Under the pieces are notes generated by a model, which saw nothing but the letters and a program-made list of their open reading frames with translations, was not told the origin of the DNA and did no database searches. A stretch of DNA of 64,000 nt, from assembly GCF_900129585.1 (NCBI RefSeq), contig NZ_FQWF01000010.1:124001-188000 (forward strand), given 5' to 3'. Within the stretch, counting starts at the first letter, position 1. Every line of letters begins with the position of its first letter. Source of the stretch: Flavobacterium micromati (GTDB taxonomy: Bacteria; Bacteroidota; Bacteroidia; Flavobacteriales; Flavobacteriaceae). Position numbers and translations under genes: made by a program. Shown in pieces: positions 17,053-26,246 of the stretch.

Positions 17053-17637
17053 CAAATTAAAATTTTTCAACTTTTTATCTTTAAATCAATACCTCACTCC
17101 CTCATCTTGTACCTTGGCAGATTAATCTCATGCGCCCGAGGATATGGATCCCGACTGATATTACTCACATCTTCCTTGATGCGTTGTTGGGTTAGGAATT
17201 GATAATCCTTAGCATCAGAATATCTTGGATCAGGGACAAAAGGAAGCTTTGCCATTTTGAAAATGGTTAGCGTTGGAAAATGATAATCAACTTCAACAGT
17301 TCCTAATAAAAGATAACAACCTCCACCTTGAAAAGGAAACTGTAGTAAATTATCAGGGAAATGCACGGTGTCAAAATAAGTTCCTTCAAAATCTACCCAA
17401 GTGCCAAAACACATCGTACCTCTAACGGTGAGCACTTGTTTTCTCGAAATAAGACAACCCAACATGCGAACTTGCTTTTTGTGGTGTTGGATTAAATTCT
17501 TTGCCATTACATCACCTCTGCAGTGACTTTGCAATAAATCAAAAGTGGTAAAAGAGGTTGAAAACCCTAATAACTCAGTTTCGTCAAAAGCATCTTCAAA
17601 ACGAGAACGCTCTAATTTGGTAATTGGTATTCCTTAA
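17053..17637. repeat. Direct repeat 1 (dnaE-fragment repeat)
   Basis: About 585 bp nearly identical, with scattered single-base differences, to 31768-32357 in the same orientation. The shared part runs from CAAATTAAAATTTTTCAACT to TATTCCTTAA. Homology extends further left across the IS30 insertion (15919-15940 matches 31732-31753). The two repeats bracket the 14-kb efflux/EptA island. Confidence 0.85.
17094..17637 (-). pseudogene. C-terminal fragment of a DnaE-like DNA polymerase III alpha, copy 1
   Basis: The minus-strand frame (RGDVMAKNLIQHHKKQVRML, TVRGTMCFGTWVDFEGTYFD, VHFPDNLLQFPFQGGGCYLL, ending RDPYPRAHEINLPRYKMRE) is the C-terminal OB-fold and tail of the second DnaE-type polymerase that Bacteroidota carry beside DinB in SOS mutagenesis cassettes. 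Polymerase palm and PHP domains are absent. A missing G near 17620, relative to copy 2, breaks the frame before homology stops at 17637. No dinB or lexA-like gene is nearby, so this is a displaced fragment. Confidence 0.75.
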
Positions 17638-17656
17638 TCGATTACGTATTGTAAAA

Positions 17657-20600
17657 CTAGTCCTTATGTTCAATATTAAAATAATACAATAAACTTGGCA
17701 GCACAATTAAAAGTAAAGGCATTGCGATTAAAAAACCACCTATTACTGCAATTGCAAGTGGTTGATGCAATTCAGAACCTGTACCAATTCCAATGGCCAA
17801 AGGTAATAATGCAATTATTGCTCCTAAAGCAGTCATTAATTTTGGTCTTAAACGGGTTGATATGGCATACACCAAGGATTGCTTTTTATCATTCGAATTA
17901 TGAAGGGTTTCTTTAAATTGTAAATAGGTGAAAATAGCATTTTCACTAATAATTCCAACAATCATAATCAAACCTGTATAGCTCCCAACATTCAAAGGAG
18001 TGTTTGTCAAAAACAGTAATAAATAACTCCCAGAAATACCTAGGACTGAAATAAACAGCAGTATAAAAGCCACTTTTAAATTTCGGAAAAGGAATAACAA
18101 AACGCCAAAAACTAATAAACAAGATGCCATTAAAATAAGTAATAATTCTTTGAATGATTGTTGCTGGTCTTTGTAAGCGCCGGCATAATCAATATAATAA
18201 CCACTTGGCAGCGAAATTTTACTTGAGACTTCTTTTTTAATGTTTTGCATCACCGTACCTAAATCTTTATTGTCTAACCTACCGGTAACCACGCACATCA
18301 TCTGCAAATTTTCGCGCTCTATCTCGGCAATTCCTTTAGAGATTGAGATATTGACCAGATTTTTAATCGGTATCGATTTTCCATTTGGTAAAAAAATAAA
18401 AATCTTTCTAATTTCCTCTAAATTTCTATTCTGGGTATTTGGATAAATCAACCGTATCGGAACCGCTTTATCCAACTCTAAAATAGAGCCAATCACATTT
18501 CCTTCCAACAAAGTTTGCAATTGAAATTGCAAATTGGCTGGCGTAATACCATATTGAGATAATTGGTTATAGTTTGGGGTAATACTTATGGAAGGCCCAG
18601 CATATACAATTCCATCAAATACATCAGCGGTGCCTTCTGTTTTTTTGACTATGAGAGCTACTTGTTTGGCTATTTTTTGCAATTCTTTTTGATCGTTTCC
18701 AAATACTTTGACCTCAATAGGAGAAACAGAACTCATCAAATCACCTAGCATGTCGCCAATAACTTGACCAAAATCTATTCGAAGTGCAGGCTGTGAACTT
18801 TCTACTTTTAATCGAATTTCATCTATAACGTCATTACTTGTTTTGGAACGGTCTGTTTTTAGTTGAATTAAATAATCACCTCTATTAGGTTCTGTAATAA
18901 AAAAACCCATTTGTGTCCCTGTTCTTCTGCTGTATGCCTCCACTTCTGGAATAGTATGAATGATTTTCTCGACCTCAACTAACATTCTATCCGTTTCTTC
19001 TAATGAAGTACCAGGTGGTGATTCATAATCCAAAACAATACTTCCTTCGTCCATCTCCGGTAAAAAACCAGTTTCTAATTTTGGTAAAATTAAAACTATC
19101 GAAATAAGTAATACAGCACAAAAACCAAAACTCAATAGTGGTCTCTCAATAAAATAGGCTACCCAATTTTGACTTTTAACTTCGTGATGTTTGCTTGCTG
19201 ATTTCACTTCAGAAAGATTGTTGTCATTTTTTGTAAGCAACAAATAAACAACTGGCAATAGAATCCAAGTCACAAAAAAAGAACAGATTAATGTGATAAT
19301 CATCGTATCTGTGAGCACTTTAAAATATGCTCCAGCAACACCACTCATCAATACAAAAGGAAGAAAAATAACAATAGTACATAAGGATGAACCTACCATT
19401 GCAGGAAAGAGATAGTGAATTGCTTTTTGCAATAATGCTGTTGTAGGTTCTTCAGGATGCTCCTCGTGGGTTCTATGAATTTGCTCCACAACAACGATGG
19501 CATCATCAATAATCAGCCCTAGCGCAGCAGCAATTGCACCTAAGGTCATAATATTGAAAGTTTGTCCAGAAAAATATAAGACTAGCAAAGTAGCACAAAG
19601 TGTTACCGGAATTACAATTAAAATAGTAGCACTTGCTTTAATCGATTTCAAAAATAAAATTGCTACAATAATCGCTAAAAACAGTCCTATTAATAAACTG
19701 TCGGTAACACTTTTTACGGCATCACCCACAAAACTGGATTGCTCGTAATAAGGTTTTATTTTTAGATCTTTCGGAATTATTTTTTGCAATTCTTTCAATT
19801 TCGCATCCATATCACTTGACATGGTAATTAAGTTGGCACTAGGTTGTTTGATGATCGCAATTAATACACTTTCTTTTCCGTTGGCATTTACTTTTATATA
19901 TTCTTTAGCTTCTTCAATGGCTACCGTTGCAATATCTTTTAAGGTTATTATTCCTTTTCCATTATTTATGATTACTAGATTTTCTAAATCGGATTTCGTG
20001 TTAATCTGAGTATCGGTTAGCGTTAAATATAAAAATCGATTATCTGACAAGTAACCATTGGAAGTAATAAAATTGGTTTGGCTTAAAACCTGTGAAACTG
20101 CTTCAGGCGTAATGCCATAAGCAATCATTTTATTCTGATTGAGTTCAATCCAATATTCTTTTTCTTTTCCACCAATAACTCGAACTTCACTTACACCATC
20201 CACTTGCGAGAGAAAGGGCTTTATCGTGAAATTGGCTATTTTTTTTAATTCAATAGGGGATTTATTTGTGCTTTCGATTGAATAGCTTATCACAGGAAGA
20301 ATGGACGGATTCATTTTCTCCACTGTTATCTGAATATTTGGTGGTAAATCAGTTCTAATCTGATTAATTCTAGATTCAATTTGCTGTTTGCTTACATCCA
20401 AATCCGAATTCCAATCCATAAATGCTGAAATCTCACAACTTCCTCTGCTGGTTGTGCTTCGAACCGTTTTTAGATTGGGGATTTTTTTTATCGCATTTTC
20501 TAGTGGCTTGGTAACGGTAACCATCATTTTATCAACTGGTTGTTGGCCTGCATCGGCAATGACTTTTATTTTAGGAAAAGTAATTTCTGGAAATAGACTG

Positions 20601-20695
20601 GTTTGCATTTTAGAATACGCAAAAATACCTCCCAATACTATCAAGAAAATTAAGGTGCTTAAACCACTTTTATATTTTACAAAAAAATTATTCAT
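17657..20695 (-). CDS. RND-family efflux pump inner-membrane subunit
   Basis: 1012 residues with the RND layout: one N-terminal span, a large periplasmic pore/docking loop, a block of six spans around residues 330-530, a second loop and the final spans. The TM4 segment GLIIDDAIVVVEQIHR has the paired aspartates of the proton relay of HAE-type drug exporters (heavy-metal types have one D). The start MNNFFVKYKSGLSTLIFLIV and the FPEI motif near residue 35 are typical. Its ATG shares one base with the stop of the adaptor gene, so adaptor, pump and TolC-like protein form one operon. Substrate unknown; amphiphilic drugs or envelope-active compounds are likely. Confidence 0.9.
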   Translation of the reverse strand: MNNFFVKYKSGLSTLIFLIVLGGIFAYSKMQTSLFPEITFPKIKVIADAGQQPVDKMMVTVTKPLENAIKKIPNLKTVRSTTSRGSCEISAFMDWNSDLDVSKQQIESRINQIRTDLPPNIQITVEKMNPSILPVISYSIESTNKSPIELKKIANFTIKPFLSQVDGVSEVRVIGGKEKEYWIELNQNKMIAYGITPEAVSQVLSQTNFITSNGYLSDNRFLYLTLTDTQINTKSDLENLVIINNGKGIITLKDIATVAIEEAKEYIKVNANGKESVLIAIIKQPSANLITMSSDMDAKLKELQKIIPKDLKIKPYYEQSSFVGDAVKSVTDSLLIGLFLAIIVAILFLKSIKASATILIVIPVTLCATLLVLYFSGQTFNIMTLGAIAAALGLIIDDAIVVVEQIHRTHEEHPEEPTTALLQKAIHYLFPAMVGSSLCTIVIFLPFVLMSGVAGAYFKVLTDTMIITLICSFFVTWILLPVVYLLLTKNDNNLSEVKSASKHHEVKSQNWVAYFIERPLLSFGFCAVLLISIVLILPKLETGFLPEMDEGSIVLDYESPPGTSLEETDRMLVEVEKIIHTIPEVEAYSRRTGTQMGFFITEPNRGDYLIQLKTDRSKTSNDVIDEIRLKVESSQPALRIDFGQVIGDMLGDLMSSVSPIEVKVFGNDQKELQKIAKQVALIVKKTEGTADVFDGIVYAGPSISITPNYNQLSQYGITPANLQFQLQTLLEGNVIGSILELDKAVPIRLIYPNTQNRNLEEIRKIFIFLPNGKSIPIKNLVNISISKGIAEIERENLQMMCVVTGRLDNKDLGTVMQNIKKEVSSKISLPSGYYIDYAGAYKDQQQSFKELLLILMASCLLVFGVLLFLFRNLKVAFILLFISVLGISGSYLLLFLTNTPLNVGSYTGLIMIVGIISENAIFTYLQFKETLHNSNDKKQSLVYAISTRLRPKLMTALGAIIALLPLAIGIGTGSELHQPLAIAVIGGFLIAMPLLLIVLPSLLYYFNIEHKD

Positions 20696-21624
20696 TATTG
20701 GACACTATTTATAATTTTCACTTTAATGGTATCGCCCACTCCATAGTTCCCTGAAATTACTATTCTATCTGTTACTTTAAATTTAGGTGCTATTATTTCT
20801 ATTCTTTCTTGATTTTTTAAACCAATTTGAACAGGAACCTTGATAGCCGTCACATCATTTTTAAGTAACATAACCCAATATTCTGTTTCTATTTCATTAC
20901 TTAAAATAGCTGCTTTTGGTACCGTAGTGATAGAAGATTTATTTGATTTTGGAATCCGTACAGAAACAATCAAGTTTTCAGGTAAAACTTCATTTGCATT
21001 GATTTTTAAAAACACACTTTGCATTTGCGAAGCGGCATCTACAGCCGGAATAAATTGTTTTATTGTAGATGAAATGGATGTTCCATCTGGCAAGTAAATA
21101 GGAAGTTGTTGATTAATCGAAAGGTATTTTTTTAATTCGAAAGGAACATTAATAACGACGCCATAATTATTCAAATCATTAATAATGGCCAATATATCCC
21201 CTTCTTGAACGTAGTTGCCGTTCTCTACATTAATAGCGGTAATAAATCCATTAGAACTTGAGGAGATAAAAACCGCATTTCCAAAATGCAAATTAGAATC
21301 TAATTTATTCACATCATTTCCTAAAGCAATTGCCTCTTTTGTTTTTATGGAAAACAGCCGCTTTCCTTTTACAACTTTGTCATTCGTTTTTACATTAACA
21401 GCTGTTATATAACCAGTAATGATTGATTTTATAGGAGTTTTAACGATATAAGAAACCGTTCCAGACACTTCTTCATAATCATCAATACCAGTTGTGTCAA
21501 TCGTTGTGACAGTTACAGGGATTATAGTTTCTGTTTCTTTTACAGTAGTTTCTTGTTTTTTACAAGACTGTAAAAGCACTAAAAAAAATAGAATTATAAG
21601 GGATGTGATTATCTTATTTTTCAT
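20695..21624 (-). CDS. RND periplasmic adaptor (membrane fusion protein), lipoprotein
   Basis: The frame opens at 21648, but MKNKIITSLIILFFLVLLQS ending in C21 is a clear lipoprotein signal, so the ATG at 21622-21624 is chosen (309 residues). It has a biotinyl-lipoyl type strand pair (VKTPIKSIITGYITAVNVKT and ITAVNVENGNYVQEGDILA) and C-terminal beta-barrel and membrane-proximal domains, but the long hairpin coiled coil is very short. It bridges pump and outer-membrane channel. The start lies 11 bp inside the TolC-like gene and the stop touches the pump start. Confidence 0.85.
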   Translation of the reverse strand: MKNKIITSLIILFFLVLLQSCKKQETTVKETETIIPVTVTTIDTTGIDDYEEVSGTVSYIVKTPIKSIITGYITAVNVKTNDKVVKGKRLFSIKTKEAIALGNDVNKLDSNLHFGNAVFISSSSNGFITAINVENGNYVQEGDILAIINDLNNYGVVINVPFELKKYLSINQQLPIYLPDGTSISSTIKQFIPAVDAASQMQSVFLKINANEVLPENLIVSVRIPKSNKSSITTVPKAAILSNEIETEYWVMLLKNDVTAIKVPVQIGLKNQERIEIIAPKFKVTDRIVISGNYGVGDTIKVKIINSVQ

Positions 21625-22855
21625 TTGTATTCCAGTAATTAAGGTCATTAATTAATACCAATCGTTCCATATTATTTTGAGCTATTGCATTTGTAAGCGA
21701 CAATGAAGCATTAAGGGCAATAACATAATCTGGTATACTTGCATTTCCAGTAACCAACAATTTATTAAAAGCTTTTAATAAAGTGCCATTGATATTGAAT
21801 TGAGCCTCTAATTGTTTAGTAATCATTTCGTTTTGACTTAATTTTAACACTAACTGTTCTTGCCGCTGCTTAAACTGTCTTTCAAATTGTTTTTTATAAG
21901 CCGCACTAGTTTGCAAGGCCAATTTATTTTTAATGGTTTGGAGTTTTCTTTGATCTCCATCATAAATGGGAATTGAAAAATTAAAACCAACACTGTTACC
22001 AAAATTTTTATGATATTGGCCTGTTATAGTAGAAACATACCCAGCATCTGCTAACAATAGTAGTGATGGCTTATAATTATTGGCAATATTTTGTTTTTGA
22101 TTCTGAATACTCAAACTATCAATTTTAAATTGTTGATTATAAATAGAACTTTCTGAATCTATTAGTTGCTTCAATTCAATTTGCGGTTGGATTAATACAG
22201 CGGTCGATTTTTCATTGGTTCCACATAAATAATTTAATATTCCTAAATCATTTTCAAATTGATATTTCATTTGCAGCATGCTGAATTCCTGCTGTTTTAC
22301 TGTGGATAAAAAAAGAAGGTAGTCCGTTTGTTTGTAGATTGATTTTTGAGTAAACTTTTTAAGAATTTCCAATTCAGTATTTAATAAACCAAACTGTTTT
22401 TGTAGGTTTAAAAATTGATTGTTATCAGAAAAAGCAATGATATATTGTGATCGTATGGCTTTTTCAATATCATTTTTTGTAATTTTTTTATTAAAATCTA
22501 CTTTATCTTTTAATAAAGTGAGGGCAGTAAGCTGATTGTTTTTTTGGCCTTTGCCAAATATTTTTTGCGAAAAGCTCACTAAACCGCTAACATTTTGGCC
22601 ATTACTGATCGCATTGTCGTAACCAAAATTATTAATTACCGGCGCATAATTAGCAAATAAATTAGCATTTAATTGCGGTTTTAAATTGGCTTTATATAGT
22701 AAACTATCTATCGATAAAGAATTAGATTGGTTGTTTAAATCCTCTAATAAAGCCGTATTCACAACGGCTTTTTCAATAAAAAAATTCACGTCTCTTTTTT
22801 GTGCAAAAGAAGCAATTGCATTAAGTGCAAGGATATAGAGAATGAGAATTCGCAT
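21614..22855 (-). CDS. TolC-family outer-membrane channel
   Basis: 413 residues with a signal peptide (MRILILYILALNAIASFAQ). Two halves of long amphipathic helices rich in Gln/Lys/Leu separated by short beta segments (GLVSFSQKIFGKG; GFNFSIPIYDGDQRKLQ, the latter a hallmark of the family). It forms the exit duct of the tripartite pump. It is the first gene of the pump operon. Somewhat short for TolC, as is usual for Bacteroidota members. The 84-bp gap to the upstream Omp85 gene shows no strong terminator, so read-through from there is possible. Confidence 0.85.
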   Translation of the reverse strand: MRILILYILALNAIASFAQKRDVNFFIEKAVVNTALLEDLNNQSNSLSIDSLLYKANLKPQLNANLFANYAPVINNFGYDNAISNGQNVSGLVSFSQKIFGKGQKNNQLTALTLLKDKVDFNKKITKNDIEKAIRSQYIIAFSDNNQFLNLQKQFGLLNTELEILKKFTQKSIYKQTDYLLFLSTVKQQEFSMLQMKYQFENDLGILNYLCGTNEKSTAVLIQPQIELKQLIDSESSIYNQQFKIDSLSIQNQKQNIANNYKPSLLLLADAGYVSTITGQYHKNFGNSVGFNFSIPIYDGDQRKLQTIKNKLALQTSAAYKKQFERQFKQRQEQLVLKLSQNEMITKQLEAQFNINGTLLKAFNKLLVTGNASIPDYVIALNASLSLTNAIAQNNMERLVLINDLNYWNTNEK

Positions 22856-22938
22856 AAAATTATCAGATTTTGTGTTCTTAAAGAACCACCATTATAGCTT
22901 AATACAACTTCACGCTCCAGTATTTTTTGAAGTTTATT

Positions 22939-24339
22939 TTAAAATGCTTGTCCTATTCCAAAATAAAATAAACTGTCCTCTTTTGACTTTCCATAATCAA
23001 ATGACAAAATTGTAGATTGATTCCAAGCAATTCGTAATCCTGCACCGTATGAAAATTTAATATTTTTAAAATTTAAATCTTGCCATCTATCTCTCACTGT
23101 TCCTGCATCAAAAAACGGCGCTAATCCAAAAGCAAACCTTTGTTTTCCAAGTTTAGTTTCTAAGAATCGATACCTTAATTCTATGTTAGTAAACCATAAC
23201 GAGCGTGATAAAAACCGGTTTGCTCTATAACCTCTCAACGATTGTTTTCCTCCCAAAGAGTTGATACTTCCATCGGGACTCCATTGATCTTGAAATTCAA
23301 AAAATGGAGCGTTTGATCCAAATATATTTCCAACTCCCAACCTACTCGCTACAACTGTCCTTTTACCGAAAGGCAATTTCCAAAATCCTTTCCCTTGTAG
23401 AAATAATTTATTAAATTCAAGCTGCGAACCAATATATTTACTTGAATATTCATTTGCAATTTCAAAATAGTATCCTTTTGTTGGATCTGGTTCAAAATCT
23501 CTTGTGTCATAAATAAGCGCAGTTTGAAGAATCGAAATCCAACCGCCGTTTAAACCCGATATATTCGTTTGTTCAAAATCTCTTTTTAAAAGCGAGAACC
23601 CATTAGGCGCGGTTGTCTTTTCTTTCGTAATTGGATCTATAGCCTCAGCTTCGACACCTTCAAAAGTTTTGTACCTTAAGTTTTGTATTTCATAGCCGCC
23701 CATAATTCTCCATTTTCCATTGCCTAACGCATAATCGGCTTTTAGATTAAGCATAAATTCTGTTTCTCTAAATCTATTAGATAAGGCATCTGTTACAAAA
23801 GGGGCTTCGCCAACATCGCCTGAACGCAGCGTTTTTCTTGCCTGATCATATTCTGAATAGGTGTTATAAGTTGGTCCTCCACTAGGAGTTGAAGGAAGTC
23901 TTAATGGTTCTAAAGTAGTTTCAGTTAGACCAAAATATAAATTGGTTGGATTTTGCTGTGCCTTAAAATCAATTTTAAATCTCCATCTAGTGCCTTTGTA
24001 ATAAGGAACATCTAATGACATCACTAATTCTCTTGCATTGGATGTGTAATAAGCTGCGTTCACCTTCAATTTTGCTAAGTAAGGCGTGTAAGGAAACAAG
24101 GGATTTGTTCGCGCTCCATTCCAGAAAATATTAGATCTCACACCAAAACCAAATCCGGTAACCGGATCTGATGAAAAATCAGGAATTCCTGTGAAAAACC
24201 TACCTTCTTTTTTTTTAATGAGGTCATCTTCAGACATTCTTTTTGATTTTACAAAGGATAAAGAATCTTTTTCCTGCGCTTCTAAAAAAGGAAAACTTAG
24301 AAGAGTCAACATAAAGGAATACAGTAAGGTTTTTTTCAC
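22939..24339 (-). CDS. Omp85/BamA-type outer-membrane barrel protein without POTRA domains
   Basis: 466 residues with a signal peptide (MKKTLLYSFMLTLLSFPFLEA). Early motif KKEGRFFTGIPDFSSDPVTG followed by repeated amphipathic strands, a conserved SLGGKQSLRGYRANRF loop segment (the RGF/RGY-like motif in the barrel), and a C-terminal aromatic strand ending GIGQAF. These fit the bacterial surface antigen (D15) barrel domain, with no room for POTRA repeats. Such short forms are abundant in Bacteroidota; their cargo is unknown. It lies in the same direction as the pump operon and the two-component system. Confidence 0.8.
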   Translation of the reverse strand: MKKTLLYSFMLTLLSFPFLEAQEKDSLSFVKSKRMSEDDLIKKKEGRFFTGIPDFSSDPVTGFGFGVRSNIFWNGARTNPLFPYTPYLAKLKVNAAYYTSNARELVMSLDVPYYKGTRWRFKIDFKAQQNPTNLYFGLTETTLEPLRLPSTPSGGPTYNTYSEYDQARKTLRSGDVGEAPFVTDALSNRFRETEFMLNLKADYALGNGKWRIMGGYEIQNLRYKTFEGVEAEAIDPITKEKTTAPNGFSLLKRDFEQTNISGLNGGWISILQTALIYDTRDFEPDPTKGYYFEIANEYSSKYIGSQLEFNKLFLQGKGFWKLPFGKRTVVASRLGVGNIFGSNAPFFEFQDQWSPDGSINSLGGKQSLRGYRANRFLSRSLWFTNIELRYRFLETKLGKQRFAFGLAPFFDAGTVRDRWQDLNFKNIKFSYGAGLRIAWNQSTILSFDYGKSKEDSLFYFGIGQAF

Positions 24340-24415
24340 TTTCGTAACTATTTGTACAATTAAGCCACTATTTTTTTTTTAATGGCTTGTTATAAATTAT
24401 ATTTTTATTTTAAGA

Positions 24416-24853
24416 TTATTCTCCTTTCAAGATTTTTACAAATCTACCAGAAGCATCAAAAATCAAATCACTATTTTTTCCATCAATACTAATCTCCGCT
24501 TCAAACGTAATTATATTTTTGTCATCTGTAATTTTAGCAGTTTCTTTGATTTTTTTATTAGGATAGGTCATTGCTATATAGGTTGAGGCTTTTGCAGGTA
24601 ATTCGTTTTCTTTAATTTCGATTTCTGTGGCTACCTTGTGCCCTTTTTTATCATAGTTTGCTGAAGCATCTTTGCCATTCATTGTAAATTCTGCTTCAAA
24701 ACCATCTGTCTCAATATCCCAATTTACTTTCGTATTTGGATATTCTTTTTGAAAAGCTTCCTTAACAAATTTCGGCACTTCTTTCTTTTCTTTAGTCTGT
24801 GCGCAACCTACTGTACTTATTGCCGCAGCGGCAAATAAAATTAAATTTTTCAT
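24416..24853 (-). CDS. PepSY-like (DUF2874) periplasmic protein
   Basis: The ATG at 24851-24853 gives MKNLILFAAAAISTVGCAQT, a lipoprotein-like signal (145 residues), preferable to the frame start at 24880. Two tandem repeats follow the DUF2874 pattern: VPKFVKEAFQKEYPNTKVNW ... GFEAEFTMNGKDASANYDKK, then TYIAMTYPNKKIKETAKITD ... FEAEISIDGKNSDLIFDASG. Members bind or sense small ligands in the periplasm and are commonly controlled by a neighbouring two-component system. The promoter region carries three 11-bp-spaced repeats like those near the response-regulator gene, which supports this. Confidence 0.8.
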   Translation of the reverse strand: MKNLILFAAAAISTVGCAQTKEKKEVPKFVKEAFQKEYPNTKVNWDIETDGFEAEFTMNGKDASANYDKKGHKVATEIEIKENELPAKASTYIAMTYPNKKIKETAKITDDKNIITFEAEISIDGKNSDLIFDASGRFVKILKGE

Positions 24854-24881
24854 AATTGCTGTTTTTAAATTAGTATGCAAA

Positions 24882-24911
24882 TATCTATCATGAATCTATT
24901 TCAAATCTATT
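24882..24911. promoter_or_regulatory. Tandem half-sites upstream of the PepSY-like gene, 11-bp period
   Basis: TATCTATC (24882), AATCTATT (24893) and AATCTATT (24904) follow each other at exactly 11 bp, about one helical turn, 29-58 bp before the ATG. Tandem repeats at one-turn spacing are typical for OmpR-type regulators. The same half-site pair occurs upstream of the response-regulator gene (28247-28266). Confidence 0.6.
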
Positions 24912-25042
24912 TTGTAAACTGCTTTATAAAAAATATATCCACATCAATGCTAGTTATAGTTTGACTTACTATATCAATTTCAAAAAGAAATTAATAGTAC
25001 CACTTTCGAATTTTATTGGGCGTGGTGTATTGCTAATCCCGT

Positions 25043-26194
25043 TTATTTCAACACATTTAACTGGTCAATAATTTGAATAAAAATATCTTGCCAATAATTT
25101 GGATTATAAGATAGTGAGGAATTTCCAAATCGAATAATTTGAATATTTTTCTCTGGATAGATGTACAGATACTGACCATAAAGTCCAACGGCATAAAAAC
25201 TATTATATTTTACAGGTCCTATTCCCCAATTGTTGTTGTAAAAATGTCTGTTATTGTTACTCGGATCTGAATGTGTTGAATATTCCACCCAATCCCTTGA
25301 AACAATCTGATTGCCCTCCCAACTGCCTTTGTTGAGATATAACCTTCCAAATTTAGCAAAATCAATGGTCCTTGCTTGTAGGCAACAAAAAGCTTTTTCC
25401 ATACCATTTTGATTATCCTTGTCCAAGCTCCAATATGCGGGTGCTTCCATGCCTAATGGCTTCCAAATTTTAGTTTCTAAGTAATTTGAAACGGGCTTAT
25501 TCGTTATTCTTTCAATAATTAAAGCTAACAACTGGGTATTTGCACTGCTATAATGAAATTCAGTATTAGGTGCTGTTTTGATTGTTAATTCTTTCATATC
25601 TCTTCTTAAATCATGACCCCAATAAAATTCAGCATTATCGGAGACAATATTAAATTCTTGATCTGTAAATTTTATTCCTGAAGTGTGTTGCAGTAAATTT
25701 TTTACTGTAATCTTATCAAATCCTGGCTTATTTTTAAATTCCGTTAAATAATTAATAATAGGGTCCTCTTTACTTTTAATTTTTCCTTCTGAAATAGCTA
25801 TACCTACCAATGTTGAGACCATTGGTTTGACCATAGAAAACGAAGATACTAACGAAGTGTCCGAGTATTTACCATTATATTTCTCATATAAAATCGTATC
25901 ATTTCTGATGATCAAAAACGAAATTGTATTATGAATTTTTGCAAAGCTATCTAGAGCTATATTACTTGCATTCAATGACTTGTTAGTCAAGCCTATCAAC
26001 TTTCCTAAATTGTAGTCTTTAGCAGGCTTTATGAAATTAAAAACGGAGTCTTGGTTTTCAATTTTTCTTTTCGGAAAATGAGAAAAGTCATTCTGGTCTG
26101 GTAATGCCCCAAATCGAAGGGTGTGATAAACATCACAAGATGAAATTCCTAGAATAACGATTGCCAATAGTAAAATACTTATTTTGCTCCCCAT
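25043..26194 (-). CDS. Serine hydrolase, beta-lactamase/class C PBP-like lipoprotein
   Basis: 383 residues. Signal with lipobox LGISSC (C20), so probably anchored to a membrane. The class C fold motifs are present: S120-M-V-K123 (the S-x-x-K nucleophile in SFSMVKPMVSTLVG), HYSSANTQLLALIIERIT (Tyr motif) and GLYGQYLYIYP in place of the H/KTG strand. PNTEFHYSSA and FAKFGRLYLNKGSWEGN are common in this family. It probably acts on D-amino-acid peptides or esters in the periplasm; antibiotic hydrolysis is possible but not shown. It sits between the PepSY-like gene and the sensor kinase on the same strand. Confidence 0.8.
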   Translation of the reverse strand: MGSKISILLLAIVILGISSCDVYHTLRFGALPDQNDFSHFPKRKIENQDSVFNFIKPAKDYNLGKLIGLTNKSLNASNIALDSFAKIHNTISFLIIRNDTILYEKYNGKYSDTSLVSSFSMVKPMVSTLVGIAISEGKIKSKEDPIINYLTEFKNKPGFDKITVKNLLQHTSGIKFTDQEFNIVSDNAEFYWGHDLRRDMKELTIKTAPNTEFHYSSANTQLLALIIERITNKPVSNYLETKIWKPLGMEAPAYWSLDKDNQNGMEKAFCCLQARTIDFAKFGRLYLNKGSWEGNQIVSRDWVEYSTHSDPSNNNRHFYNNNWGIGPVKYNSFYAVGLYGQYLYIYPEKNIQIIRFGNSSLSYNPNYWQDIFIQIIDQLNVLK

Positions 26195-26246
26195 AACTTT
26201 TGTTAGATGTTATTATATTAGTAATTAAATATTTACAATCAATCTA